From Acidobacteriota bacterium (GTDB taxonomy: Bacteria; Acidobacteriota; Terriglobia; Acidiferrales; UBA7541), in contig JABCZD010000003.1 in NCBI GenBank assembly GCA_013289855.1, positions 124,001 through 188,000 of the forward strand: 64,000 bases of DNA, written 5' to 3'. The notes below the pieces were generated by a model. It ran no database searches. It worked only from the letters and a program-made list of their open reading frames with translations, and had not been told where the DNA came from. A program made the translations under genes and the position numbers. This document shows positions 45,549-53,127 of the stretch, one piece after another. Positions within the stretch are counted from its first letter, which is position 1, and every line of letters starts with the position of its first letter.

Positions 45549-45705
45549 GCCGGGCTTCAGTCCGGCCTGTTCTTTTGCCTTTGCCGTTGCCGTTGCCGTT
45601 GCGGTTGCCGTACGCGGTCGTCGTTGCCGTTGGCGTTTCTTCCGGGAGGGCCCGATTTCAATCGGGCCGTAATCGCCCTAATAAACGCGGGCGGGCTTTA
45701 GCCCC
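45549..45705. repeat. Palindromes and a hexanucleotide tandem repeat
   Basis: Three elements lie together. The inverted repeat GCCGG-GCTTCAGT-CCGGC is at 45549-45566. A run of GCCGTT-type hexamers, about five to seven degenerate units, follows at about 45573-45612. The palindrome GCCCGAT-TTCA-ATCGGGC is at 45650-45667. A weaker GCGGGCGGGCTTTAGCCCC element follows. The first and third resemble the dispersed intergenic family; the hexamer run is a simple repeat that may vary in length between strains. Confidence 0.65.
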
Positions 45706-45756
45706 ACTCCCCGCAAAATCGTGATCAACCGCAGGATGCACCATAATTTTGCAGGG

Positions 45757-46182
45757 CTAACGCTTTGTCTCTAGTTGTCTTACTTTTGCTTCCAGCTTTT
45801 TGTTCGCCAAATAGTCGGTGCTGCGAAGTATGACTGTGATGCCTTTTCTTTTGTAAGCGTCTCGTACCGCGATAATTTGTTCTGGAGACAAATAGGCCTC
45901 GTGATAAATAAAAATGTGATTTGAAAACACAAGGTCTTGTGAGCTGGTCTGCTCGGAGTCCCCAGGAATCTTTTCGGTGTCTACCCGGCCCTCCATAAAG
46001 TCTTCAAGGGCCACTTTGTATTTGTCCGCGAGGGACTCGCAAACATGCTGGGTCTCGTTGGTGTAAAGAACATAAAACTTTAGGAGCTTGGTGCCTGCTT
46101 CTAACTGCCTTACGACAATGAACTCAATGTGGCCGGGGAAGTTTTTTCGGAACTGGTAGCCTTGGGCAAAGAGATTCTGCAA
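45757..46182 (-). CDS. Hypothetical protein, overlaps HEPN-like gene head to head
   Basis: The 141-residue product has no family I can name. It reads like a real globular protein: a beta-rich first half (HIEFIVVRQLEAGTKLLKFY, VLYTNETQHVCESLADKYKV), a polar linker with Ser, Thr and Gln, then a C-terminal alpha/beta part (SPEQIIAVRDAYKRKGITVI, then RSTDYLANKKLEAKVRQLE). Its 5' end overlaps the start of the divergent HEPN-like gene by 54 bases, so one of the two starts may be further in. Base composition is lower in GC than that of the neighbours, suggesting recent acquisition. Confidence 0.5.
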   Translation of the reverse strand: MQNLFAQGYQFRKNFPGHIEFIVVRQLEAGTKLLKFYVLYTNETQHVCESLADKYKVALEDFMEGRVDTEKIPGDSEQTSSQDLVFSNHIFIYHEAYLSPEQIIAVRDAYKRKGITVILRSTDYLANKKLEAKVRQLETKR

Positions 46183-46479
46183 GGTGGTTCTGACGCCTCG
46201 AAGAATGTTTCGGCAGTCCTAATCGCCGCAGCGTTTGAAGACCTCATGCGCAGAATGGGTTCGGAACTGGCGGGATTGGTGGGTAGGCCAAAATTGGACG
46301 AGGTGCTAAGTACGCTAAAGGATGCGGGAATTACGAAGGGCGGAGAGGTTGGAGTTGCCCAGAGCTTTCTGAAATTCCGCAACGACAGCCTGCACGCCGA
46401 CTGGGCCAATGTGAGCCGCGCTCAGGTTGAGGCATGTGCGGCTTTCATAGAGGCAATGCTGCTAAAGCATTTTAGTTGA
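46129..46479 (+). CDS. HEPN-like small protein
   Basis: The 116-residue product is all-helical (SKNVSAVLIAAAFEDLMRRM, KLDEVLSTLKDAGITK, VSRAQVEACAAFIEAMLLKH). It carries FRNDSLHADW, which fits the R-N-x3-H motif of HEPN ribonucleases and related HEPN pseudo-nucleases. HEPN proteins are common RNase effectors of toxin-antitoxin and abortive-infection systems. The start is a GTG at 46129, and the frame is closed 25 bases upstream by a stop codon. It may be a stand-alone HEPN domain or the remnant of a longer gene. The divergent, overlapping unknown gene may be its partner. The call rests on the motif and helical pattern only. Confidence 0.6.
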   Translation: MAGEVFSELVALGKEILQGGSDASKNVSAVLIAAAFEDLMRRMGSELAGLVGRPKLDEVLSTLKDAGITKGGEVGVAQSFLKFRNDSLHADWANVSRAQVEACAAFIEAMLLKHFS

Positions 46480-46592
46480 TGGCTGATGGGATGACGTTGT
46501 CGGCTCCTTGCTCCGAGGAAACTTGGCGGGTGGCACAACCTTTAATCGCGAATGATCTTCTTGTGTGACTCCTAGAAACGCGTCACTCTGCC

Positions 46593-47384
46593 CTACAGGA
46601 TTTTGACGCAAACGCGGAGGTACTCTTGCACGCCGCCAAGCACCTCATACTTCACCCGGAAGGCCTTGACGAAATCCTCGAAGGCGCGGAATTCATCCAT
46701 CGAGCAAATAAAATTGTCGAAGAAAATAATGTCGCCGCGTTTGAAATAAGGTGCCAGGGCGGTCAGCACGAAAAGCGTCGACGAGTACAGATCAGCGTCC
46801 AGATGAATCACCAAGCGCCGCGAAAAATCGTGACGCCCGGCAAACACAAGAAGTGTATCCTGGAAAAGACCGGCCTCGAAACGGCAGCGCTGGTCCTTCG
46901 TTTCCGGAATTCTCCCATGCACGTTGAATGCGCCCTCAACCTCCGTGGCGCGCCATCGCTCGGGCAGCCCGGTAAACGTGTCAAATCCCACGAACCGCGC
47001 GTCGGGATGAGAGATGATATTGAGCCAGGTGAATAAAGACTCGCCACGAAAAACGCCGAATTCCCAAAAGTCCAGCGGTTCGGAATTCAACCGCTCCTTC
47101 TCAACAATGGACCTATACATCCAGCCGCGATCCCGTCGTTTTCCGTCGGCTGGCCGCTCGATGGGATGCATGCGGCGCCAGCGCGCGAAGCGAAACCAAG
47201 CGGCAATGGCCGTCAGGCCGATGGAGGGCCGCTCCAGATTCAGGTGACCGATCGTGGCGCCGGCAAACGAAGAAACCGCCGGACGGAACATCTGGGGAAT
47301 CTGGAAAATGCGATTGAGGGATATCCTGCGCCGTGCCGGATCATATTCCGCCTGCACCGCTGCCGGGTGCGCTATGTTTGCCAT
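46593..47384 (-). CDS. TylF/MycF-type SAM-dependent methyltransferase
   Basis: The 263-residue protein shows the macrocin O-methyltransferase pattern: LDFWEFGVFRGESLFTWLNI (SAM motif I region), FVGFDTFTGLPERW, a following HGRIPETKDQ segment, LVIHLDADLYSSTLFVLTAL and DIIFFDNFICSMDEFRAF, in which the Asp residues bind Mg2+. Residues 1-100 are a basic N-terminal extension. The family methylates sugar hydroxyls in natural products and polysaccharides. No biosynthetic cluster is nearby; the target could be a surface glycan. Confidence 0.85.
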   Translation of the reverse strand: MANIAHPAAVQAEYDPARRRISLNRIFQIPQMFRPAVSSFAGATIGHLNLERPSIGLTAIAAWFRFARWRRMHPIERPADGKRRDRGWMYRSIVEKERLNSEPLDFWEFGVFRGESLFTWLNIISHPDARFVGFDTFTGLPERWRATEVEGAFNVHGRIPETKDQRCRFEAGLFQDTLLVFAGRHDFSRRLVIHLDADLYSSTLFVLTALAPYFKRGDIIFFDNFICSMDEFRAFEDFVKAFRVKYEVLGGVQEYLRVCVKIL

Positions 47385-47647
47385 TGTCTTACCTCAATCT
47401 CAAGGATTCCCCAGTCTGCTCTCCGAGTCCGGGGAGTATATACCCCCATCGCGTGCCCGGCCAACAGATTCACGTTAATTTCCGGCTCGGCGAACGGTGC
47501 GCCGTAAAAGCTCAGATGCCGTTATAGGAGTACTATCCTTCGGCGGGGTTGGGCGTAACCGACAGATTGCCGATTGTACGATTCTGGGTGCCGCATCCTT
47601 GAGTCCTTTCAAGGGTGCGGGGTCAATCGCCTAGCGTATCCCCCCCA
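47385..47647. other. Intergenic region with a stable hairpin
   Basis: A 12-base stem CCGCATCCTTGA/TCAAGGGTGCGG with a 6-base loop lies at 47591-47620, 28 bases beyond the VOC gene stop on the minus strand. There is no T-tract, so it may protect the mRNA 3' end instead of terminating. The rest of the gap shows no gene. Confidence 0.5.
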
Positions 47648-48058
47648 TCACACCGGCTTCCCGCAACTGATAATCCACGGCGTGCCAAATTGATCCACGA
47701 CCATTCCAAAACGCAGCGCCCAAAACGTTTCCTGCACCGGCATTTGTATCGTGCCCTTTTCCGCCAAAGCCTTGAACACGCGATCCGTTTCCGCCGCATC
47801 CCGAATTTGTAGCGACACGGAAAATCCCTGCGGCTTCTGATAACTCTGCGGCGGCGCATCGCCGCCCGTCAATCGGTCGTCGCCCACAGCCAGCGTAGCG
47901 TGCAGAATCTTTGCGTGCCGCTCGGCCGGAGTTTGTGCCGCCAAGGGCGAATCTCCATAAGTCATCATGAACGTAATTTTTCCGCCCAAACACTTTTCGT
48001 AGAACGTAAAAGCCGCCTCGCATTGCCCGTTGAAAGATAAATGAGGATTCACTCGCAT
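47648..48058 (-). CDS. VOC-family (PhnB-like) protein
   Basis: The product is 136 residues when started at the second of two adjacent ATG codons (48061 and 48058), the one better spaced from GGAGGG. It is a single glyoxalase/bleomycin-resistance type domain of the PhnB-like group: NPHLSFNGQCEAAFTFYEKC, LGGKITFMMTYGDSP, RHAKILHATLAVGDDRLTGG, GFSVSLQIRDAAETDRVF, ETFWALRFGMVVDQFGTPW. PhnB-like proteins are dimeric metal or ligand binders of uncertain function. It is divergent from the HigBA pair. Confidence 0.9.
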   Translation of the reverse strand: MRVNPHLSFNGQCEAAFTFYEKCLGGKITFMMTYGDSPLAAQTPAERHAKILHATLAVGDDRLTGGDAPPQSYQKPQGFSVSLQIRDAAETDRVFKALAEKGTIQMPVQETFWALRFGMVVDQFGTPWIISCGKPV

Positions 48059-48172
48059 CATCCCTCCTCTAGCGCGACGCTGTCTTTCTCGCCATATACA
48101 ACTCTCCATCTAACCGTTCTGAACCGTACCGTCCAATCGCGCCCCAGTCAACGCCCGCATCATCTTTTAGTA

Positions 48173-48194
48173 GCACAGGCACTCCTGCCTGTGC
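48173..48194 (+). repeat. Dispersed palindromic element
   Basis: TTTTAGTA followed by the perfect inverted repeat GCACAGGCA-CTCC-TGCCTGTGC. It is related in sequence to the element near 9708-9728. It lies in the 305-base gap between the VOC gene and higB, which otherwise shows no gene. Confidence 0.65.
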
Positions 48195-48363
48195 GCCTTG
48201 CCGCCCCGGCGGGTGGCATCCTTACGCTGCAAAAACACCTTCCGGGGTGGCCTACCCTTTGCGGTTTTGTTTCGTGCAAAGGGTGGGCCGTTCCTCGCTT
48301 CTGCTGAATGCCCCTTTTTAGTACGCTTGACGTAACGCGTATTTTATTGTTAGTTTAGGATTC

Positions 48364-48648
48364 GTGATCATCAGCTATCGCGATAAGCGCACCAGAGACT
48401 TCGCCGATGGAAATCACGTCAAGGCCTTCTCTGGGTTTGCGCGCTCCGCGCGGCTGAAGCTCGACCGTTTGGAAGCCGCCACGTCGCTCGCAGATCTGGC
48501 CGCCTTGCCCGGCAACCGTTTCGAGGCATTGCTCGGCGACCGCAAGGGGCAGTACAGCATTCGCATCAACGACCAATGGCGTTTGTGTTTTGAGTGGCCC
48601 GCCAGATCACCGGGGCCATCGAGCGTAGAGATTGTCGACTATCACTAG
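48364..48648 (+). CDS. higB: HigB/RelE-type toxin (mRNA interferase)
   Basis: The 94-residue product starts at a GTG and has the HigB pattern: MIISYRDKRTRDFADG, LKLDRLEAATSLADLAALPG, RFEALLGDRKGQYSIRIND, and the C-terminal QWRLCFEW that carries the catalytic-site Arg in this fold. HigB cleaves mRNA on the ribosome. The toxin precedes the antitoxin, the usual higBA order. A TTGACG at 48327-48332 is a possible -35, but the -10 is weak. The antitoxin starts 10 bases after the stop. Confidence 0.92.
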   Translation: MIISYRDKRTRDFADGNHVKAFSGFARSARLKLDRLEAATSLADLAALPGNRFEALLGDRKGQYSIRINDQWRLCFEWPARSPGPSSVEIVDYH

Positions 48649-48658
48649 GAGCACCACC

Positions 48659-48961
48659 ATGCCGATTCAAGCCATTCATCCAGGCGAACACCTGGCCGAA
48701 GAACTAGAAACGCTCGACCTCAGCGCCGCGGAACTGGCGCGCAAAATCGCCGTGCCCACCAATCGCGTCACGCAAATCCTCAACGGCACCCGCTCCATCA
48801 CCGGCGACACCGCCCTCCGCCTCGCCCATTTTTTCGGCACCAGCGCGCAGTTTTGGCTCAACCTCCAAACCCTCTACAACCTCCGCCTCGCCGAACAAAA
48901 AGCCGGCAAATCCATCAAATCCCTGCCCAAACTGCACCGCCGCGAACCCCTCCACGCCTGA
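48659..48961 (+). CDS. higA: HigA-type antitoxin, XRE family
   Basis: From ATG 48659 (AGGAGC upstream) the product is 100 residues. It opens IHPGEHLAEELETLDLSAAE and continues LARKIAVPTNRVTQILNGTR, a helix-turn-helix of the VapI/HigA group, then the typical DTALRLAHFFGTSAQFWLNL. The antitoxin should bind HigB and repress its own promoter. The frame is open for nine codons upstream but lacks a good start there. Confidence 0.94.
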   Translation: MPIQAIHPGEHLAEELETLDLSAAELARKIAVPTNRVTQILNGTRSITGDTALRLAHFFGTSAQFWLNLQTLYNLRLAEQKAGKSIKSLPKLHRREPLHA

Positions 48962-49645
48962 TCTTCCCCATTAGCACATGTTCACGCCCGCAGGGTGCAC
49001 TCCTGTTTACCCTAAGGAACGAAGGGCCTGTGCGCCTTCGCAGACCTTGGGATAAGACCCGTCCCCGACCTCCCTCAGCCACCCGTTCCCTCAAGAAGCA
49101 TTCCGTTCGAATGCTATCCCTTAATTTAAGTATTTACAAAGTAACTGCCGCATGCTACTCTTCCGCGTGTTAACTCAATCCCCCGCCCGGCCGTCCCCTT
49201 CCACCGACCGCTCCATCTCCACGCCGCCGTCCAACCAGCCTTCTGCCGCACTCGTTACTTACGTTCTTTCCCCAAACCACGCAAATCGCGATCCTTTCTT
49301 TTCAATAACTTGCGCACTCTTCTCAATTCACAAAATCGCCCATCCCCTTTGTTTTGTTAATGCTGCGCACTCTTTGGAAAAAACACCCCGGGGTAGGGGT
49401 ATCTCCTCCAACCAAAATTTCAAATCTCCGCTAAACCCAACAGAATCTTACTCTTTCGCAAACAGGGTGGGGGTGTCCCGAGCTCTCAACTCGCAACCGC
49501 GGAACGAACACAAGAAGGATCACAGGGACGATCAATCGCCCTCGCCACAACGGCCCACGCTCGACGGCTCAAAACGAGTAAGGCTATACTTTCTAAATGC
49601 AAAGTTTTGATTCCAGGATCAACAAAGGCCCAATCCACACCCCCT
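48962..49645. other. Long intergenic region, no confident gene
   Basis: Nearly 700 bases without a credible gene follow higA. A 152-codon open frame exists (49152-49610), but its composition (Pro/Ser/Thr/Asn-rich, no ribosome binding site) does not look coding. The region near 49110-49150 is AT-rich and could hold a promoter. The sequence is C-rich on this strand from about 49160 to 49300. Confidence 0.4.
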
Positions 49646-50110
49646 ATGCCGACTGATAACAACACGCCTCGTCCCGACGCCAACGCCGACGCCAATGAAG
49701 GATTCTCGCCGCAACGCGAAAAGTTGACGGCGCTGCGCCACGCGCTGCTGCATATTCACAGGACGCTGCTGAACATGGAACGCCGCGACTACGAACGCGA
49801 GCACGGCGTGGTGAATACCGGCGAACTCTTTCGCCTGGTGATCGACGACCCGCAATTCGCGTGGCTGCACAATATTTCGGAATTCGTGGTGCGCATCGAC
49901 GAAACCCTCGCGGGCAAGGAACCCGTCACCGTCGAATATATGCGGGAATCTTTCGTGCTGGCGCGCAAGATGTTTACGCCGACGGAATCCGGCGACGCCT
50001 TTCAGAAAAAATATTTTGACGCCATTCAGCGCGACCCCGCGGTGGTGATGGACCACGCGGAAATGGCGCGCCTGTTCAACACCGAAGCGCCGGAAGTAGG
50101 CGCGGCGTAA
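49646..50110 (+). CDS. Conserved-looking hypothetical protein
   Basis: From ATG 49646 the product is 154 residues. A short polar, Asn/Asp-rich head precedes a mostly helical body: REKLTALRHALLHIHRTLLN, MERRDYEREHGVVNTGELFR, LVIDDPQFAWLHNISEFVVR, IDETLAGKEPVTVEYMRESF. The pattern is of a soluble cytoplasmic protein, but I cannot assign a family. It is the first of four closely spaced plus-strand genes, with the acetyltransferase 53 bases downstream. Function unknown. Confidence 0.75.
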   Translation: MPTDNNTPRPDANADANEGFSPQREKLTALRHALLHIHRTLLNMERRDYEREHGVVNTGELFRLVIDDPQFAWLHNISEFVVRIDETLAGKEPVTVEYMRESFVLARKMFTPTESGDAFQKKYFDAIQRDPAVVMDHAEMARLFNTEAPEVGAA

Positions 50111-50163
50111 AGTTTTGCGGAAGCACTTTGCGGAACGTCGTTGCATGAAAATGTTGCAGGACG

Positions 50164-50469
50164 ATGATGACAACGAAGCTAGACGAACTTCACGTGTCGC
50201 ATGATCGAACTGCGCAACGCTTTGATCTGGCGTTGGACGGCCAAACCGCGCTGCTCTCCTACAGCCGCGCGCCCGGCGTGATTTCGCTGGACCATACTTA
50301 CGTTCCTCCGCCCATCGAGGGTCGCGGCGTGGCAGCAAAGTTAACGCGCGCGGCGCTGGATTTCGCGCGCGCCGAAAAATTGCGCGTGGTCCCGGCGTGC
50401 TCGTACGTGGCCGCGTACATCGGCAAACATCCCGAAGATCAGGACTTGGTCGCTCGGACCAAGAGTTGA
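50164..50469 (+). CDS. GNAT-like N-acetyltransferase (NATD1/YjdJ type)
   Basis: The 101-residue product is a minimal GCN5-related acetyltransferase domain of the small NATD1-like class: FDLALDGQTALLSYSRAPGV, ISLDHTYVPPPIEGRGVAAK (with the acetyl-CoA loop GRGVAAK), LTRAALDFARAEKLRVVPAC and SYVAAYIGKHPE. Substrates of this class are unknown. It ends five bases before the glycosylase gene, so the two are probably co-transcribed. Confidence 0.9.
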   Translation: MMTTKLDELHVSHDRTAQRFDLALDGQTALLSYSRAPGVISLDHTYVPPPIEGRGVAAKLTRAALDFARAEKLRVVPACSYVAAYIGKHPEDQDLVARTKS

Positions 50470-50473
50470 CGGC

Positions 50474-51361
50474 TTGCCTGCCGAATCACAATTCAAAATT
50501 CGCCGGCTCCGCCGCGAAGAACTGCCGCATGACACCATCAAGCTGGCGCGCTTTCTGATCGGCAAAGTGGTGGTGCACGATCTCCCCTGCGGCCGCCTTA
50601 GCGGACGGATTGTGGAGGCCGAAGCGTATCCGCCGGGCGATCCCGCAGGACATCATTTTCGCGGGCCGACTCCACGGATCCGCTCGATGTATCTGCATCC
50701 CGGGCACGCGTACGTGTTTTTTAATTACGGCGCGCATTTCATGTTGAACGTGGCCAGCGAACCAGAAGGCGTAGCGGGTGGGATTTTGATTCGCGCGCTG
50801 GAGCCGCTGGACGGCGTGGAATGGATGCGGCGTCACCGCGCCGTTCGGCTTGGTCGCGCGAAAGTCGGAGCCAGTAGCAAAGCGTCGCGCAAGGTTGCCG
50901 ACCGAGTCGGCCGCGAAATTGCGCGCGGAGCCTTTCGCGTAACTCGACGTGGCGTTGCGCGCAAAATCGTTCGCAAGAAAGAACTACCGCTGGTGGATTT
51001 GACACGCGGACCGGGACGCGTTGCAGCGGCGCTGCAAATCGATCGACGGCACGACGGCGTGGATTTGTGCGGCGCGACTTCGGCGCTGTGGCTTGGTGAA
51101 CTTGTGGAATCGGAACGCGCGCCGAATTCGGACGCGGTTTCCGGACGGCGGGCCGCGCGCAAGGATGCGCGGCGAATTGTGGCGAAGACCGTGCGCGTCG
51201 GGATTTCGCAGGCGGCCGATAAACTGTTGCGATTTTACGAACGCGGAAATCCTTTTGTTAGCGGTCCGAAGCGACTGTTGCTGCCAACAGGTAAATCGTG
51301 GCCGGCAAAGAAATCCGCTGCCAGGACGAAACGCCGCAAGTCTGAGGCACGCGCCACATGA
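50474..51361 (+). CDS. Alkyladenine DNA glycosylase, Mpg/AAG type, with basic insertion
   Basis: Mpg-type glycosylases remove 3-methyladenine, hypoxanthine and other damaged purines. The 295-residue product begins at a TTG codon. It has the family core: LARFLIGKVVVHD, GRIVEAEAY (catalytic Glu), DPAGHHFRGPTPR, MYLHPGHAYVFFNYG, FMLNVASEP and VDLTRGPGRVAAALQI. Between about 128 and 170 it carries a Lys/Arg/Ala-rich insertion (KVGASSKASRKVADRVGREI, then RGAFRVTRRGVARKIVRKKE) absent from most homologues, and the C-terminus is also very basic. These parts probably increase non-specific DNA binding. Its stop overlaps the transporter start by four bases. Confidence 0.92.
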   Translation: MPAESQFKIRRLRREELPHDTIKLARFLIGKVVVHDLPCGRLSGRIVEAEAYPPGDPAGHHFRGPTPRIRSMYLHPGHAYVFFNYGAHFMLNVASEPEGVAGGILIRALEPLDGVEWMRRHRAVRLGRAKVGASSKASRKVADRVGREIARGAFRVTRRGVARKIVRKKELPLVDLTRGPGRVAAALQIDRRHDGVDLCGATSALWLGELVESERAPNSDAVSGRRAARKDARRIVAKTVRVGISQAADKLLRFYERGNPFVSGPKRLLLPTGKSWPAKKSAARTKRRKSEARAT

Positions 51362-52284
51362 AGAACGCTGGCGGTACCAGTAAAGTTTGGCCGTATGTGG
51401 CGCTAGCGACGGGGATTTTGTGCATCGGATGGTCGGCGATTTTTGTGCGCTGGACGGATATGCCCGGACCGGCGTCAGCGTTCTATCGCATGTTAATTCC
51501 GGCGGTGGTGCTGGCGCCGACGTGGTTTTTTGGCCGTGGCGCGCCTCGTAAAAATCGCGTGGATTTGCGGACGTTCGCGATTATTACGATTGGCGGACTT
51601 TTTTTCGCGCTGGATCTGGCGTTTTTCAATACTTCGATTTTGCGGACTTCGGCGGCGAACGCCACTTTGCTCGGCAACTATTCGCCCGTCGTGGTTGGGC
51701 TGCTGACGTGGGTAATTTTTCGGCGCAAGCCGGCGGCTACATTCTGGCTTGGGCTGCTTTTGGCACTGGCGGGTACGGTGGCGATTCTGTGGTCGGATTT
51801 GAGCGCGCATATCGGCTTTGGAACCGGCGACGCGATGGCTTTGGCGGCAGCGGCTTTTTTCGCGGTGTATTTGATGGCGACGGAACAAGTACGCACCACA
51901 ACGAGCACGTTGGTATTTTTTCGGCTGGCGTTGATGTCCAGTTTGTTTTTTCTGCTGCTGATTAATGTGTCGATGGGAATTTCACTGCGGATTCCGGCGG
52001 GACATTCGTGGCTGGCGCTGTTGGGGCTGGGATTAGTTACGCAGTTGGGCGGATACATGGCGCTGACGTACGCGCTGGGGCATTTGCCGGCGACGGTGAC
52101 GTCGGTGAGTTTGCTGACGCAGGGGCCGCTGACCGCAGTGCTGGCGGCGTTGTTTCTGGGCGAGAAATTGACGGCGGCGCAGATTTTTGGTGGGTTGCTG
52201 GTGCTGGTGGGCGTGGGATTGGCTAATCGTCGCGGGAGTCCTGAGGAAGAGGCGAATGCGATTCTCGCGCATGGGGATGCGTGA
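51358..52284 (+). CDS. EamA/DMT-family transporter
   Basis: The 308-residue protein has about ten hydrophobic helices in two EamA repeats: VALATGILCIGWSAIFVRWT, AFYRMLIPAVVLAPTWFFGR, FAIITIGGLFFALDLAFFNT, LGNYSPVVVGLLTWVIFR, FWLGLLLALAGTVAILW, and in the second half FRLALMSSLFFLLLINVSMG, LLGLGLVTQLGGYMALTYAL, and LVLVGVGLANR near the end. Such proteins export metabolites or amino acids. Overlap with the glycosylase gene indicates one operon, which need not mean a shared function. Confidence 0.92.
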   Translation: MKNAGGTSKVWPYVALATGILCIGWSAIFVRWTDMPGPASAFYRMLIPAVVLAPTWFFGRGAPRKNRVDLRTFAIITIGGLFFALDLAFFNTSILRTSAANATLLGNYSPVVVGLLTWVIFRRKPAATFWLGLLLALAGTVAILWSDLSAHIGFGTGDAMALAAAAFFAVYLMATEQVRTTTSTLVFFRLALMSSLFFLLLINVSMGISLRIPAGHSWLALLGLGLVTQLGGYMALTYALGHLPATVTSVSLLTQGPLTAVLAALFLGEKLTAAQIFGGLLVLVGVGLANRRGSPEEEANAILAHGDA

Positions 52285-52310
52285 CGACGCGGAGAAAATC
52301 AGGAGGAAAA

Positions 52311-52335
52311 GCACGGGTCTGAAGACCCGCCGCTA
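52311..52335 (-). repeat. Dispersed palindromic element, reverse copy
   Basis: Read on the minus strand it is GTAGCGG followed by CGGGTCT-TC-AGACCCG (52329-52314), almost identical to the copy at 1991-2013 more than 50 kb away. It lies 30 bases after the EamA stop codon. Confidence 0.7.
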
Positions 52336-52446
52336 CAACCGGAGGAGCGTCAGCAACTGCCGAAAGAGTTGCGGGCTATCGTGGCCGATTACCGCGAAGG
52401 AAAAAACCGCAGGGCTCAAAATCAAGCGCCCTGCGCTTTCGAGTGG

Positions 52447-52782
52447 CTAATGTTTGGCGGTTTCGGGGGCCAGGGCCAGGATTTCTACGTTGTTGCCGTT
52501 GGGATCCTGGATGTAGACGGACGAGGTGCCGTCGCGATGTTTTTGCGGCGGACCGTACACGCTGGGGTCGCCGAGGACGGCGAAGTGATCGGGATGCTGT
52601 GAGGGGAGCACGAATGCCAGACGGATGTTGGCGAATTCGACTAGCGCCCAAGTTTCGTCCTGGTAGGCGACCTGGCAGTGAAAATGTTGTTGGTACCAAG
52701 CGACGGTCTGCGCGACGTTGGTGACGGTGACGGCGACGTGGTCCATGGTATCCAGCGGTTTTTTTTCGACGGTTGACGGCAT
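52447..52782 (-). CDS. VOC-family (glyoxalase-like) protein
   Basis: From ATG 52782 (GGGAGAG upstream) the product is 111 residues, a single vicinal-oxygen-chelate domain: TMDHVAVTVTNVAQTVAWYQ, QHFHCQVAYQDETWALVEFA, NIRLAFVLPSQHPDHFAV, and RDGTSSVYIQDPNGNNVEIL. The His after strand 1 and the terminal Glu are in the usual metal-ligand positions. Members include glyoxalase I and dioxygenases; the specific reaction cannot be told. Confidence 0.9.
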   Translation of the reverse strand: MPSTVEKKPLDTMDHVAVTVTNVAQTVAWYQQHFHCQVAYQDETWALVEFANIRLAFVLPSQHPDHFAVLGDPSVYGPPQKHRDGTSSVYIQDPNGNNVEILALAPETAKH

Positions 52783-52979
52783 GGCGACTCTCCCTGGCTC
52801 AACGATACCCAATCGGGGCCCGATTAGGCCTGGCGATTCCTAGCTGAGCTTTCCCCGCCCGCACAACACAAGAATACGCCGATGAACCGGCGCTGGCTAC
52901 GACGGGGCAGGCGTCAGCATCCCGGCAACAGCGGTACGAGCTAAGACCATATCCGTGATGCTGCGTACTCGATAGCCAT

Positions 52980-53047
52980 TTCCCGAAAGATCAGCGGTAG
53001 GGCTGTTAACCGAAAGGCTGTAGGTTCAAACCCTACCCGGGGAGCCA
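52980..53047 (+). pseudogene. Degenerate tRNA-Asn (GTT) remnant
   Basis: The 3' half is intact: anticodon loop CTGTTAA (GTT), T-arm GTAGG-TTCAAAC-CCTAC (53020-53036), acceptor strand CCGGGGA, discriminator G and encoded CCA (53045-53047). The 5' half is damaged. About seven or eight bases between the D-loop (CAGCGGTAG) and the anticodon stem are missing, the anticodon stem pairs poorly, and the 5' acceptor strand TTCCCGA mispairs at one end. It should not make a working tRNA. It may be a decayed gene or the att-site footprint of an element that integrated at tRNA-Asn. Confidence 0.65.
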
Positions 53048-53127
53048 ACCTCTCATTCTTCAATCAGTCGGAGGTTCGCAGAACATTCGGTCTTTGACCG
53101 AATGGTTTCAAGAAATCATTTCATGTT

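Noticed and set aside
49152..49610. A 152-codon frame after higBA
   Set aside because: It is low-complexity Pro/Ser/Asn-rich sequence without a start signal; probably non-coding.
1991..52335. CRISPR array
   Set aside because: The recurring palindromes are scattered singly or in pairs with no regular spacers and no cas genes nearby.
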